The notes under the pieces were generated by a model. It did not search any database. It was not told the origin of the DNA and saw nothing but the letters and a program-made list of their open reading frames with translations. From Roseburia sp. AM59-24XD (lineage in GTDB: Bacteria; Bacillota; Clostridia; Lachnospirales; Lachnospiraceae), in contig NZ_QUET01000006.1 in the NCBI RefSeq assembly GCF_003478445.1, positions 62,001 through 126,000 of the forward strand: a stretch of DNA of 64,000 nt, read 5' to 3'. Shown in pieces: positions 46,113 to 54,940 of the stretch. A program made the translations under genes and the position numbers. How positions within the stretch are numbered: position 1 is the stretch's first letter; every line of letters starts with the position of its first letter.

Positions 46113-46241
46113 CAAAGTGGGCTTGCCCACTTTGCGCGTCACCGCACAATTGCTTATGCAATCTTCCTCTGTGCGGTGATCGCATCCTCGCGGAGCTTTT
46201 TGACATTATAGGAAACAACAAGTTTCCTATAATGTCAAAAA
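46113..46241. repeat. Composite stem-loop element, copy 2
   Basis: CAAAGTGGGC-tt-GCCCACTTTG (46113-46134), then TCACCGCACA...TGTGCGGTGA (46139-46179) enclosing ATTGC-ttat-GCAAT, then the shared word GCATCCTCGCGGAGC, then a perfect 20-bp stem TTTTTGACATTATAGGAAAC with its complement (46197-46241). Same order of parts as copy 1 at 23651, with compensating changes in the stems. Confidence 0.8.
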
Positions 46242-46286
46242 ACGGAGATTTCTCCCGGGCTTTCGCCCGGAAGAAATCTCCGTTTT
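46241..46286. terminator. Bidirectional terminator between the protease gene and cysS
   Basis: AACGGAGATTTCT pairs with AGAAATCTCCGTT around an inner CCGGGC-tttc-GCCCGG stem. Minus strand ends in TTTTTT, plus strand in TTTT. It serves cysS (stop 46317) and the convergent protease gene. Confidence 0.88.
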
Positions 46287-46316
46287 ATTAATCATAGGGA
46301 ATGACCCTTGTTCTAT

Positions 46317-47723
46317 TTACACCAGGCTCCATACGGTTCCCTCACGGGTATCCTTGATCGCAATCCCCTTGTCCAGAAGCTCCTGACGAATCGCATCCGC
46401 CTTTGCAAAATCCTTTTCCTTTCTGGCTGTCTGACGCTCGGCGATCTTCTCCTCAACAAATGCTGCAAGTGCATCGTCCGCCTGATTCTCTTCCTCCTCT
46501 ACGGTCAGATCAAGAGAGAATACCTTATCGAAATCCTCAACCAGATAACGCTTCGTTGCATCGCTGATATCTGCCTTTAAAACATCATACAATACCGTCA
46601 GTGCCTGAGAGGTATTGATATCGCTTCCCATTGCCTCTGCAAATGCATCCTGATAAGATGCTGCTGCCGTCAGATCCGGCTCACCATCCTTCGACAGTGC
46701 TGCCACACGCTTGCGAAGCTTCTCGTATGCCACCTTGGAATTATCTAACACATCGTATGTGAACAAAAGAGGCTTGCGGTAATGTGACTGAAGACAGAAG
46801 AAACGGTATACCAGAGGGTTGTAACCCTTCTCCTCCAGAAGAGAAACCGTCAAAAACTCGCCCTTGGACTTACTCATCTTGCCGGACTTGTCATTCAGAT
46901 GCTGTACATGGAACCAGTAGTTACACCACTTGTGTCCCAGATAAGACTCACTCTGCGCGATCTCATTGGTGTGATGTGGAAAGATATTGTCCACTCCACC
47001 GCAGTGAATATCCAGATATTCGCCCAAATGCTTCATGCTGATGCAGGAGCACTCAATATGCCAGCCCGGATAGCCAACACCCCATGGACTGTCCCATTTC
47101 AGCTCCTGATCCTCGAACTTAGACTTGGTAAACCAGAGAACAAAGTCTGTCTTATTGCGCTTGTTCTCATCCTCCTCAACGTCATCACGCACGCCAACCT
47201 GAAGATTCTCCTCATTCTGACCGGAAAGAACATAGTACTCTTTAAGCTTACTGGTATCGAAATAAACATTGCCGCCTGCGACATATGCATATTCCTTCTC
47301 CAACAGCACCTCGATCATATGGATAAATTCCGGAATACAGTTGGTTGCAGGCTCTACAATCTCCGGAATCTTGATATTTAACTTCTCGCAATCTGCGAAA
47401 AATGCCTTGCGGTAGAACTCTGCAATCTCCATAACGGACTTGTGCTCACGCTTTGCACCGGCAAGCATCTTATCCTCTCCGGTATCTGCATCGCTCGTCA
47501 GATGTCCGACATCCGTAATGTTCATACAACGCTTCACATCATATCCCGCATATCCCAGATACTTCTCCAGAACATCCTCCATCATATAGCTGCGGAGATT
47601 ACCGATGTGGGCGAAATGATATACGGTCGGTCCACAAGTGTACATCTTCACCTTGCCCTCTTCGATCGAGTGGAACGGCTCCACCTTCTTCGATAATGTA
47701 TTATAAAGTGATAATTCTCTCAT
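46317..47723 (-). CDS. cysS: Cysteinyl-tRNA synthetase
   Basis: 468 aa class I synthetase. YTCGPTVYHFAHIGNLRSY carries the first zinc cysteine and HIGN, HIECSCISMKHLG carries further zinc ligands, and GKMSKSKGEF is the KMSKS loop. The C-terminal DALR-like domain is complete. AAAGGACATAGTC precedes the ATG. It lies downstream of the sulfate transporter, but whether it is co-transcribed is unclear (109 bases between). Confidence 0.98.
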   Translation of the reverse strand: MRELSLYNTLSKKVEPFHSIEEGKVKMYTCGPTVYHFAHIGNLRSYMMEDVLEKYLGYAGYDVKRCMNITDVGHLTSDADTGEDKMLAGAKREHKSVMEIAEFYRKAFFADCEKLNIKIPEIVEPATNCIPEFIHMIEVLLEKEYAYVAGGNVYFDTSKLKEYYVLSGQNEENLQVGVRDDVEEDENKRNKTDFVLWFTKSKFEDQELKWDSPWGVGYPGWHIECSCISMKHLGEYLDIHCGGVDNIFPHHTNEIAQSESYLGHKWCNYWFHVQHLNDKSGKMSKSKGEFLTVSLLEEKGYNPLVYRFFCLQSHYRKPLLFTYDVLDNSKVAYEKLRKRVAALSKDGEPDLTAAASYQDAFAEAMGSDINTSQALTVLYDVLKADISDATKRYLVEDFDKVFSLDLTVEEEENQADDALAAFVEEKIAERQTARKEKDFAKADAIRQELLDKGIAIKDTREGTVWSLV

Positions 47724-47832
47724 GACTATGTCCTTTCCTTTCCAAAATACTGCATGCTTCGGATTGCAGTCATCATTTTTCTTTTAGAATCTCACTCTAT
47801 ACTGTACAGGATTTTTGCCATTTCTTCAAGTC

Positions 47833-48570
47833 CTACTTTGCCGCCATCAACGCCTCATAGCGTGCAGAATCTATAAATTCATCCACAAACGCCGTTGCCG
47901 GATGCAGACAGATCTCCTCCGGTGTGCCGATCTGCTCAACTCTACCCTCGTTGGTGACAATGATCGTGTCTGCCACCTCCATCGCTTCCTCCTGGTCATG
48001 CGTCACAAATATGCTCGTCACACCGACCTGACCGATCATTTCCTTCAGCCAGTTTCTAAGCTCCCGCCGCACCTTTGCATCGATCGCCGCAAACGGCTCA
48101 TCCAACAGAAGCAGATGCGGGTTCGGTGCCAGTGCTCTTGCAAAGGCAACTCTCTGTCGTTGACCACCGGACAGCTGGTGCGGATATCTTTTTCCAAGAT
48201 CCTTCATCGAGGTCAGCTCCAAAAGCTCATCCACCCGCTCTTTGATCTCCTTTTTGCTCTTTTTCTGGATCTCCAGTCCAAACGCAATATTCTTCTCCAC
48301 AGTCATATAACGAAACAGCGCATAATTCTGAAATACGAAGCCGATCCCCCGCCGGCTTCCCGGAATCTCATTGATCCGTTTCCCCTCTACCAGAATATCT
48401 CCGTCATCCGGACGGTCCAGTCCGGCGATCATGCGGAGAATCGTTGTCTTACCGCTGCCACTCGGACCGAGCAGAGCCGCCAGATGACCTTTTTCTATGC
48501 CGAAGGACACATCTCTTGACGCATGAAAGCCGTCAAAGGTTTTATTGATATCTTTCATTTCTACATACAT
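47833..48570 (-). CDS. cysA: Sulfate ABC transporter ATP-binding protein
   Basis: 245 aa. Walker A GPSGSGKTT (35-43), Q-loop FVFQNYALFRYMTV, signature LSGGQRQRVAFARALA, Walker B LLLLDEPFAAID, and H-loop FVTHDQEEAMEVAD. The sequence is CysA-like but lacks the C-terminal TOBE-type regulatory extension of proteobacterial CysA. It follows the fused permease gene by 34 bases. It energises sulfate/thiosulfate uptake. Confidence 0.92.
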   Translation of the reverse strand: MYVEMKDINKTFDGFHASRDVSFGIEKGHLAALLGPSGSGKTTILRMIAGLDRPDDGDILVEGKRINEIPGSRRGIGFVFQNYALFRYMTVEKNIAFGLEIQKKSKKEIKERVDELLELTSMKDLGKRYPHQLSGGQRQRVAFARALAPNPHLLLLDEPFAAIDAKVRRELRNWLKEMIGQVGVTSIFVTHDQEEAMEVADTIIVTNEGRVEQIGTPEEICLHPATAFVDEFIDSARYEALMAAK

Positions 48571-48604
48571 AATTTATCCCTTTTTCCTTTCTCCGACAGC
48601 CCTC

Positions 48605-50317
48605 TTACACTGCTTCGGATGCATTTTTACCGCTTATCTCCACGATCAGGGTGCGGATCACAAGGATCACGACCGCCATGATCACAAGAAGCGAAGATAC
48701 TGCAAATGCCGCCGTTGTATTAAACTCATTGTAAAGAATCTCCACATGCAGCGGCAGAGTATTCGTAACGCCACGCAGATGACCGGAAATTACGGAAACT
48801 GCGCCAAACTCTCCCATTGCTCTTGCTGTACACAGAACGATGCCGTATAACAGCGCCCATTTCATATGAGGAAATGTGATCCTTGAAAAGATTCTCCATT
48901 TACCGGCACCCATCAGTGCCGCCGCTTCCTCCTCGTCTGTCCCCTGACTCTGTAAGACCGGAAGCACCTCCCGGAATACAAACGGAAAGGTTACAAATAT
49001 CGTTGCCAGAATGACACCCGGCACCGCAAATACAATCTTGATATCATGCGCCTGCAAAAATCCTCCCATCCATCCCAGATTGCCGAAGGTCAGGCTGAAC
49101 ACCAGACCGGCGATGACCGGTGAGATGGAAAAAGGAATATCGATCAGTGTCGCAAGCACCTGTCTGCCACGGAAATAATATTTCGAAATCAGAAGGGAAG
49201 CAAAGATGCCAAAGATCGTATTGACCACCACGGCTGACACGGTCGCAAGCACGGTCAGACGAAGCGCCTTGATCGTGTACTCGTCAAGCACCGCCTGAAG
49301 ATAGGCATTCCAGCCATCTTTTAACGCACTTGTTACCACAAGGATCAAAGGCAGAACCATCATCACCGCCATAAATAAAACGGCTGTCCCGATCAGTCCC
49401 CATTTCACGGCACTGTGGCTGTCCTTATCATAGGCTTCGACCACCTTTTTCAGAGAACCGCCATTCTCTGCTCCCCCCTGAAAGCGCTGCATATACACCT
49501 GAACAGAATTGATCAGCAGCATGATCACAAACGAAAGGATCAAAAGTACCACAGCAATTGCCGTCGCATCATTATACTTATACTGCTCTAACTTCGACAT
49601 AATAAGAAGCGGTGCGATCTGTGTCTTATACGGAATATTTCCCGCAATAAAAACAACACTTCCGTATTCTCCGATCCCTCTTGCAAGAGCAAGCCCAAAA
49701 CCTGCTAACGCCGCCGGAAAAAGCTCCGGCAGTATAACTTTGAAGAAGGTTCTTGTTCTACCGGCTCCAAGCATCTGCGCTGCCTCCTCGCAGCTTCGGT
49801 CAAGCTTGACAAGCACCGGCTGCACGCTGCGCACAACAAACGGAATACCGATAAAGATCATCGCGATCGTAATTCCGGCACGGGTATAAGCAATCTTGAT
49901 CCCCGCCTTGGCAAACAACGCTCCTACCCAGCCCTGATCGGAATATAATGTTGTCAGCGAGATGCCTGCTACCGCTGTCGGCAGCGCAAAGGGAAGCTCG
50001 ATCATTCCGTCCAGCAGTCTCTTGCCCGGAAACTCGTAGCGCACTAACACCCATGCGAGGATCACACCGAACACCACATTGATCAACGCCGCTGTCAGTG
50101 CGCAGGAAAGACTGACCGCATAACCGGACATTACCTGCTTCGAAGTTACCACCGCAAAAAACTGTGCCGGGCTTAATTTGCCGGCTGACCAGATAATGGA
50201 AGCGAGCGGGATCAACACCAGACAGCTAAGCATTGACAATGTCACACCAAGCGTCAAACCAAATCCCGGTATTACCCGGACCCCATGGGGATTTTTCTTT
50301 TTTATGATTCCCTGCAT
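48605..50317 (-). CDS. cysTW: Fused CysT-CysW sulfate ABC transporter permease
   Basis: 570 aa containing two complete ABC permease halves in one chain. The first (about 1-280) is CysT-like: FALPTAVAGISLTTLYSDQGWVG and the EAA-type loop EEAAQMLGAGRTRTFFKVILP, then GEYGSVVFIAGN. The second (about 310-570) is CysW-like: IDIPFSISPVIAGLVFSLTFG, EEEAAALMGAGKWRIFSRITFP, then ARAMGEFGAVSVISGH. A charged linker (QGGAENGGSLKKVVEAYDKD) joins them. No stop or frameshift lies between, so this is a real fusion in place of the usual two genes. Confidence 0.92.
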   Translation of the reverse strand: MQGIIKKKNPHGVRVIPGFGLTLGVTLSMLSCLVLIPLASIIWSAGKLSPAQFFAVVTSKQVMSGYAVSLSCALTAALINVVFGVILAWVLVRYEFPGKRLLDGMIELPFALPTAVAGISLTTLYSDQGWVGALFAKAGIKIAYTRAGITIAMIFIGIPFVVRSVQPVLVKLDRSCEEAAQMLGAGRTRTFFKVILPELFPAALAGFGLALARGIGEYGSVVFIAGNIPYKTQIAPLLIMSKLEQYKYNDATAIAVVLLILSFVIMLLINSVQVYMQRFQGGAENGGSLKKVVEAYDKDSHSAVKWGLIGTAVLFMAVMMVLPLILVVTSALKDGWNAYLQAVLDEYTIKALRLTVLATVSAVVVNTIFGIFASLLISKYYFRGRQVLATLIDIPFSISPVIAGLVFSLTFGNLGWMGGFLQAHDIKIVFAVPGVILATIFVTFPFVFREVLPVLQSQGTDEEEAAALMGAGKWRIFSRITFPHMKWALLYGIVLCTARAMGEFGAVSVISGHLRGVTNTLPLHVEILYNEFNTTAAFAVSSLLVIMAVVILVIRTLIVEISGKNASEAV

Positions 50318-50340
50318 TTTCGTTCCCCCGTTCCCATGAT

Positions 50341-51375
50341 TTATTCACTGTAAATCTGATCGAACACGGCACCATCATCAAAATAGTTCTTGAATGCCTG
50401 ATCCCAGCCGCCAAAATCATCAATGGTTACCAGATTCATGTCCAAATTAAACTGATCCGAAAACTCCTTTAAGATCTTCTCATTCGATGGACGATAATAA
50501 TTCTCCCCGGCAAGACGCTGTGCATCGTCGGAATACAGATAGTTCAGATACTCCCTGGCAACCTCCTCGGTTCCGCGCTTCTTTGCCACAGAATCCACGA
50601 CTGCCACGGATGGCTGCGCCAGAATACTGATGCTTGGCGTCACGATCTCATAGTCGTCCGGATACTCTTCCATCGACAGATATGCTTCGTTCTCCCAGGC
50701 AATCAGAACATCGCCCTGACCTTTTTCTACAAATGTAGAGGTTGCTCCTCTGGCTCCGGAATCCAGTACCAGCACATTCTGATACAGCTTCTTCATAAAC
50801 TTCTTGATCTGTTCCTCATCGTTGTCAAACTGCTCTCTGGCATACGCCCATGCTGCCAGGAAATTCCAGCATGCACCACCTGAGGTCTTCGGATTCGGCG
50901 TGATCACGTCCACACCGGTTCTGACCAGATCGTTCCAGTCATGAATATCCTTATCGTTGCCCTTACGCACCAGAAAAACAATTGTTGAAGTATACGGTGA
51001 ACTGTCTTTGTCAAACTCATCCATCCAGCCGTCCTCGATCAGACCGGCGTCCTGAATTGCCGTGATATCATGTGCCAGTGCCAGCGTCACAACATCCGCC
51101 TCGTTGCCCTCGATCACGGAACGTGCCTGGGAACCGGAGCCGCCGTGAGATGCGGTAACCTTAACGGTCTGTCCTTTCTCCTTCTGCCAGTGCTTCTGGA
51201 ACAGCTCATCATATGCTGCATAAAACTCTCTGGTCGGATCGTACGAAACATTTGTGATCGTTATCTCCTTTGCATCCTTAGAAGCAGTCTCTTTATTTTG
51301 TCCGCTGCAGCCGGTAAGCACCGTCCCTGCTGCCACAACGGTTGTTAACAATAATGCGATTAATTTATTTTTCAT
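50341..51375 (-). CDS. sbp: Sulfate ABC transporter substrate-binding lipoprotein
   Basis: 344 aa from the ATG at 51375 (GGAGG nine bases upstream). Lipoprotein signal MKNKLIALLLTTVVAAGTVLTGC with lipobox LTGC. Sbp/CysP pattern: ITNVSYDPTREFYAAYDELF, SHGGSGSQARSVIEGNEADVVTLALAHDI, TPNPKTSGGACWNFLAAWAYA. It binds sulfate or thiosulfate outside the membrane and feeds CysTW. First gene of the sulfate operon. Confidence 0.95.
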   Translation of the reverse strand: MKNKLIALLLTTVVAAGTVLTGCSGQNKETASKDAKEITITNVSYDPTREFYAAYDELFQKHWQKEKGQTVKVTASHGGSGSQARSVIEGNEADVVTLALAHDITAIQDAGLIEDGWMDEFDKDSSPYTSTIVFLVRKGNDKDIHDWNDLVRTGVDVITPNPKTSGGACWNFLAAWAYAREQFDNDEEQIKKFMKKLYQNVLVLDSGARGATSTFVEKGQGDVLIAWENEAYLSMEEYPDDYEIVTPSISILAQPSVAVVDSVAKKRGTEEVAREYLNYLYSDDAQRLAGENYYRPSNEKILKEFSDQFNLDMNLVTIDDFGGWDQAFKNYFDDGAVFDQIYSE

Positions 51376-51421
51376 CTGTGATTTCCTCCATTTCTTTATT
51401 TCAATCGATTGATTTAGGCAT

Positions 51422-51450
51422 AGTATATGCTCCCCGAAGCAAAAAAGCAA
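51422..51450 (-). promoter_or_regulatory. Promoter of the sulfate transport operon
   Basis: TTGCTT (51450-51445), 17 bases, TATACT (51427-51422), about 47 bases before the sbp start. Further upstream lies CATATgtaaatcaATATG, an inverted repeat that could bind a regulator such as CymR or a LysR protein; this is inference. Confidence 0.65.
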
Positions 51451-51616
51451 TAACATATTCCAAATTATTTATGAATCCATATGTAAATCAATATGTTTTA
51501 TCAAAAACCCATACGGGAACACTTATGATGATAACAATCCGGATTTATCCCGGATAACGATTTCATGCCTGCGCACCCCCGGATTCACAGGCATTCGGAA
51601 AGGTATGGTGATCCAC

Positions 51617-51856
51617 ATGATCAAAAAAGAAAAACCGGAAATCAAGACAATGGACGATGTCCGTCTTCTGCCCCGCGAGGAACAGACCAAATGGGAGATT
51701 GCAAACGAGCTTGGCTACTTTGACAAGATCGTAGCCTCAGGCTGGAAATCCCTGACCAGCCGCGAAAACGGACGCATCGGCGGCGTTTTGTCCGCCCGTG
51801 CCAAAAAGAAGGAGTCCGTAAATAGCACAAAAAATGAGCCGGAACACGGGAAATAA
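51617..51856 (+). CDS. Small acid-soluble spore protein, alpha/beta type
   Basis: 79 aa. KWEIANELGYFDKIVASGWKSLTSRENGRIGG follows the alpha/beta SASP pattern (E-I-A-x-E-L-G ... S-R/K-x-x-G-x-x-G-G) in the clostridial version with a central GWKSL. These proteins coat spore DNA and protect it. The ATG at 51617 has GGTGATCC upstream, matching the extended anti-Shine-Dalgarno; ATG 51605 is an alternative. Divergent from the sulfate operon. Expected to be SigG controlled, from knowledge of the family. Confidence 0.75.
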   Translation: MIKKEKPEIKTMDDVRLLPREEQTKWEIANELGYFDKIVASGWKSLTSRENGRIGGVLSARAKKKESVNSTKNEPEHGK

Positions 51857-51963
51857 CCCGCCTCCGGCTCAGTACCATCCAATTTAATCCACAAAATATC
51901 AGTAGTACTTTTCGGAAAATCCCAGCTTACAAAATACCGGCAATCTCCTCAAAAAATCGCGCT

Positions 51964-52518
51964 TTATAATATATTCGCGATATTCTCCCGGTTGCCCGGC
52001 ATAAACAAAAACGGAAGTTTGCGCGACTCGTCGCCGTAAATATACCTGGCATAGCGTCTGCACATTGTCTCATATGTCTCTGAGGTATACTTGACGTTCA
52101 ACGCTCTCGCCATGCGGTGAAGCACAAGCGGCGCAATGCAGTGTCCCCAGAGCTCACCGTCTCCCTGATTGAACATATCCGGTGTGATCGTCATCCGTTC
52201 CTTCGTCCGGTCATTGACCACCTCCAGACGGACAAAATCATTGTCCGGATCCACCGAACACTCAAGCACACAGACATCCTCACCCTGACGCACCGTTACG
52301 AGTTCTGCAAGTGCCCCCGATACCTCGCCAATCGTTAGGATCTCCTCGTTCTTAGCTCTGCCATCGTTAAAACGAAGCATCTCCAACAGCTTGTCAATGC
52401 TCGCCTGATTGAGAACAGAGCTGTCAACCGTCTCTCTCTTGTCACTGATAAATTCGATCAATGTATCAATTTCCGACTGCGAAAGCAGCGAAAAATCCTG
52501 ATTCTGTGCATTTTCCAT
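51964..52518 (-). CDS. Uncharacterised protein with duplicated EIDxL motifs
   Basis: 184 aa. The N-terminus has two similar segments, LLSQSEIDTLIEFI (11-24) and VLNQASIDKLLEML (35-48), resembling the N-terminal EIDALL peptide of FliM/FliY that binds CheY-P. The rest is soluble and ends with a compact domain (LWGHCIAPLVLHRMARALNV...RRYARYIYGDESRKLPFLF). No FliN/SpoA domain is present. GGAGG precedes the ATG. The role is unknown; motif similarity alone does not prove a chemotaxis link. Confidence 0.6.
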   Translation of the reverse strand: MENAQNQDFSLLSQSEIDTLIEFISDKRETVDSSVLNQASIDKLLEMLRFNDGRAKNEEILTIGEVSGALAELVTVRQGEDVCVLECSVDPDNDFVRLEVVNDRTKERMTITPDMFNQGDGELWGHCIAPLVLHRMARALNVKYTSETYETMCRRYARYIYGDESRKLPFLFMPGNRENIANIL

Positions 52519-52599
52519 AATTCTTCCTCCTTTCAGTTCCGTATCGTCAGCCTGTGTCTCCTGACACGATTCGATTCTGTATCATATGTAAATGATAAT

Positions 52600-52638
52600 G
52601 GGTTCAAAAGGTATTTGACCCTTGCATCATATAAATGA
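52600..52638. repeat. Copy of dispersed CTTGCATCAT hairpin repeat
   Basis: GGGTTCAAA-aggta-TTTGACCC forms a hairpin (one bulge), followed directly by TTGCATCATATAAATGA. Same order of parts as 2074-2114, reversed: there the hairpin follows the word, here it precedes it and overlaps it. It lies in a 207-base gap (52519-52725) that shows nothing else. Confidence 0.55.
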
Positions 52639-52725
52639 TTCTTTTCCTTAAAACGCTTTCATATACACATCATGATAGCACGGATCTGACCCTGCCGCAA
52701 GGATTTCCTTCCCCTTACGAAGGCG

Positions 52726-52995
52726 TTATATCCAGTTATAATCTCCACCGGTGACCGCCAGACTCAGGAGCTGATCATACTTCTCGATTTCTTCCTCTCC
52801 CTCAAGCATCTTCACCAGCTTTGCATCCTCACTGATCTGTGGCATTTCTTCGTCCGGTCCGATCTCCATATCCGGCTCTTCTCCACAATACGGGCACACA
52901 AGAACCGGTCCGATCTTAATGTCAAGAAAACGATTTCCACAGCTTTTACATTCATAATAACCACAGCGTGTGGTTCCATCCGGCACATAAAACAT
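52726..52995 (-). CDS. Small zinc-ribbon protein
   Basis: 89 aa. Two CxxC pairs, CKSCGNRF and CPYCGEEP (residues 16-39), form a rubredoxin/zinc-ribbon knuckle, followed by a very acidic tail (DEEMPQISEDAKLVKMLEGEEEIEKY). It begins three bases after the end of the histidine phosphatase gene, so both are in one transcript. Function unknown. Confidence 0.7.
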   Translation of the reverse strand: MFYVPDGTTRCGYYECKSCGNRFLDIKIGPVLVCPYCGEEPDMEIGPDEEMPQISEDAKLVKMLEGEEEIEKYDQLLSLAVTGGDYNWI

Positions 52996-52998
52996 ATC

Positions 52999-53774
52999 TC
53001 ATCTTCCTTTCTCTGTCGCATGCAGCGTTTTATCGCTGCCGATCACTACCCTTGCTCCCTCGTCAAGCTTCCGCTGATACATCATGGCGTCCTCCATCTC
53101 AAGAACCCGTTCCATCCCCTGCTCATCCTTAAGATAGACCTTCACCATCGGAACATAGCCCTCCGGTCGTCCCTCACAGCCAAAATCAGCCTCCTCGATC
53201 CGGGTGATCGTATATATTGTCTGTTCTTCTTCCGTACAAAGATCAAATTCCAGCAGGGAACAGTTGTCGATTCCGAATGCCGCAAATTCCTCATTGGTCA
53301 TTTCCCGAAAATAGGACTGCACAATTCTTGCAATACCGTTATGCGCCACCAGAAGATAAGTCCTGCCCGACGGATCGTGCTTAATCTCATCCAGCAGATT
53401 GTAGATCCTCTGTGCCATCTGAAGCATTGACTCCCCACTACCAAAATGATTGATAAAACATGCCTTTGCCCGGCGAAATTCCTCGCCATTTCGGGCAGTC
53501 CCCTCATATATTCCGAAATTCTGCTCCTTCAAACGCGGCTCCTCGCGCATCGGGATTCCTGTTTCCTCGCTGATATGGCGGGCGGTTTCTGCTGCACGCA
53601 TCAGCGGCGAATAAAGAATCTCATCAATTGCATAGCCGCCCTCTCGGATCATTTTGCCGGCAGCCACCGCCTGTTCATGTCCCAGCGGCGTCAGCGCAAT
53701 ATCCGTGGCACCGCAGATCTTATTTTCCACATTCCAGAGGTCTGTCCATGTCTCGTAAAATATAATTTCTTCAT
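52999..53774 (-). CDS. Histidine phosphatase family protein, frameshifted
   Basis: Phosphoglycerate-mutase-like phosphatase. MKKLYFTRHGQT starts at 53774 (GGAG upstream) with the catalytic RHG histidine. One base missing near 53739-53742 is needed to continue into LWNVENKICGATDIALTPLG. The second histidine is in YLLVAHNGIARI. The corrected length is 258 aa. An extra C-terminal segment (about 195-258, MVKVYLKDEQGMERVLEMED) is longer than the basic domain. Substrate unknown; related to CobC/GpmB-type phosphatases. Confidence 0.85.
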
Positions 53775-53795
53775 GTTATTCTCCGTTTCTCTCTG

Positions 53796-54674
53796 TCATC
53801 CTTTTATGTCCTCAAGCATGTCAAAAAACTCCTGCATCGTCGGTGAAACAAATTTATTTTCATGATAGATCAACGAATAATGACGCTTCAGATCCAGATC
53901 GCGGATCGTGAACGAAGCGATCTGATGCATGCGGAGTTGCTTCTCCAGCATTCGTTTCGGCAGGATCGAAATCCCAAGCCCGATCGAAACCGCATTGATC
54001 AGTGCCGCGGTACTGGTGCTCTCCCAGGTCGGCTTGATCTGAAAGTTCTTCAGCGCAAAGCTGGAATCCGCAAGCTGACGCGTACCACTGTTTGGCTCAC
54101 GCATCAGGAAATGTTCTTTCTTAAGACTGTCAAGCTCGATATCCTCGGCACCGGCAAGCGGATGAAAACGACTGCAGACCGGCACAAGCTCATCATCCAG
54201 AAACACAGAGGAGTTAAGCTTCTCCGAATGCACTGAACCCTCGATCAGCGCAAAGTCCAGATGATTCTCCAATATATTCTGCTCGATCACATCCGAGCTG
54301 TCGACCTTAACGTAAAGCTCCAGCTCCGGATACTTCTTGGAAAAGCGGTTGATCAACTGCGGCAGAATGCAGGAACCGATACTGATACTGGAACCGATCC
54401 GAAGTCTTCCTGAGGTGTCCCAGTTTTTCATTTCAGCATCCATCTCATCATACAGGGACAAAAGCCTTGCCGCACTCGGATAAAGCCTTGTTCCCGCAGA
54501 CGTCACACGGATTCCACGCCCGCTTCGCTCAAAAAGCTTTGTGTGATAATATTCCTCCATCTCGCGGATCGCAAGGCTTGTCGCCGGCTGCGTCATATGA
54601 AGCTTCTCCGCCGCCCGCGTAATGCTCTCCTCCTGATAAACTGTCACAAATATCCTGATATGCTTTAGTGTCAT
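53796..54674 (-). CDS. LysR family transcriptional regulator
   Basis: 292 aa. N-terminal LysR helix-turn-helix (MTLKHIRIFVTVYQEESITRAAEKLHMTQPATSLAIREME) and a periplasmic-binding-like effector domain (GSSISIGSCILPQLINRF, VSIGLGISILPKRML). It belongs to the CysL/CysB-like broad group, but the target is not evident: the adjacent genes are not classical LysR targets and the sulfate operon is 2.4 kb away. Confidence 0.92.
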   Translation of the reverse strand: MTLKHIRIFVTVYQEESITRAAEKLHMTQPATSLAIREMEEYYHTKLFERSGRGIRVTSAGTRLYPSAARLLSLYDEMDAEMKNWDTSGRLRIGSSISIGSCILPQLINRFSKKYPELELYVKVDSSDVIEQNILENHLDFALIEGSVHSEKLNSSVFLDDELVPVCSRFHPLAGAEDIELDSLKKEHFLMREPNSGTRQLADSSFALKNFQIKPTWESTSTAALINAVSIGLGISILPKRMLEKQLRMHQIASFTIRDLDLKRHYSLIYHENKFVSPTMQEFFDMLEDIKG

Positions 54675-54713
54675 GTTAAATCAACATTCCTTTCTCCGGC
54701 CGGCAGATTTTCT

Positions 54714-54926
54714 TTACTGCAGCTCGATCTTACATTCATACTTATTGCAGAAGGCAGTCGAATTTATTTCATAATTCTTTTTCAGGCACATTTTCTTACA
54801 GTGATCGTCAAATTTCCAGGTATTAGACCGTGGATTCTTCGGCTCGATCGCACTGTTCGTCGGATCGTACCAGTATTTGCAAAATGCACATCGTTTTGCC
54901 GTTTTCAGATTAATAACCATACTCAT
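54714..54926 (-). CDS. Small cysteine-rich protein
   Basis: 70 aa from the ATG at 54926 (GGGGAG eight bases upstream; ATG 54932 is an alternative). Six cysteines are spaced as CAFCKYWYDP, DDHCKKMC, FCNKYEC, suggesting a metal-binding or disulfide-rich small protein. It lies 14 bases after the FAD oxidoreductase gene in the same direction. Family not recognised. Confidence 0.6.
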   Translation of the reverse strand: MSMVINLKTAKRCAFCKYWYDPTNSAIEPKNPRSNTWKFDDHCKKMCLKKNYEINSTAFCNKYECKIELQ

Positions 54927-54940
54927 GATCATTTCTCCCC

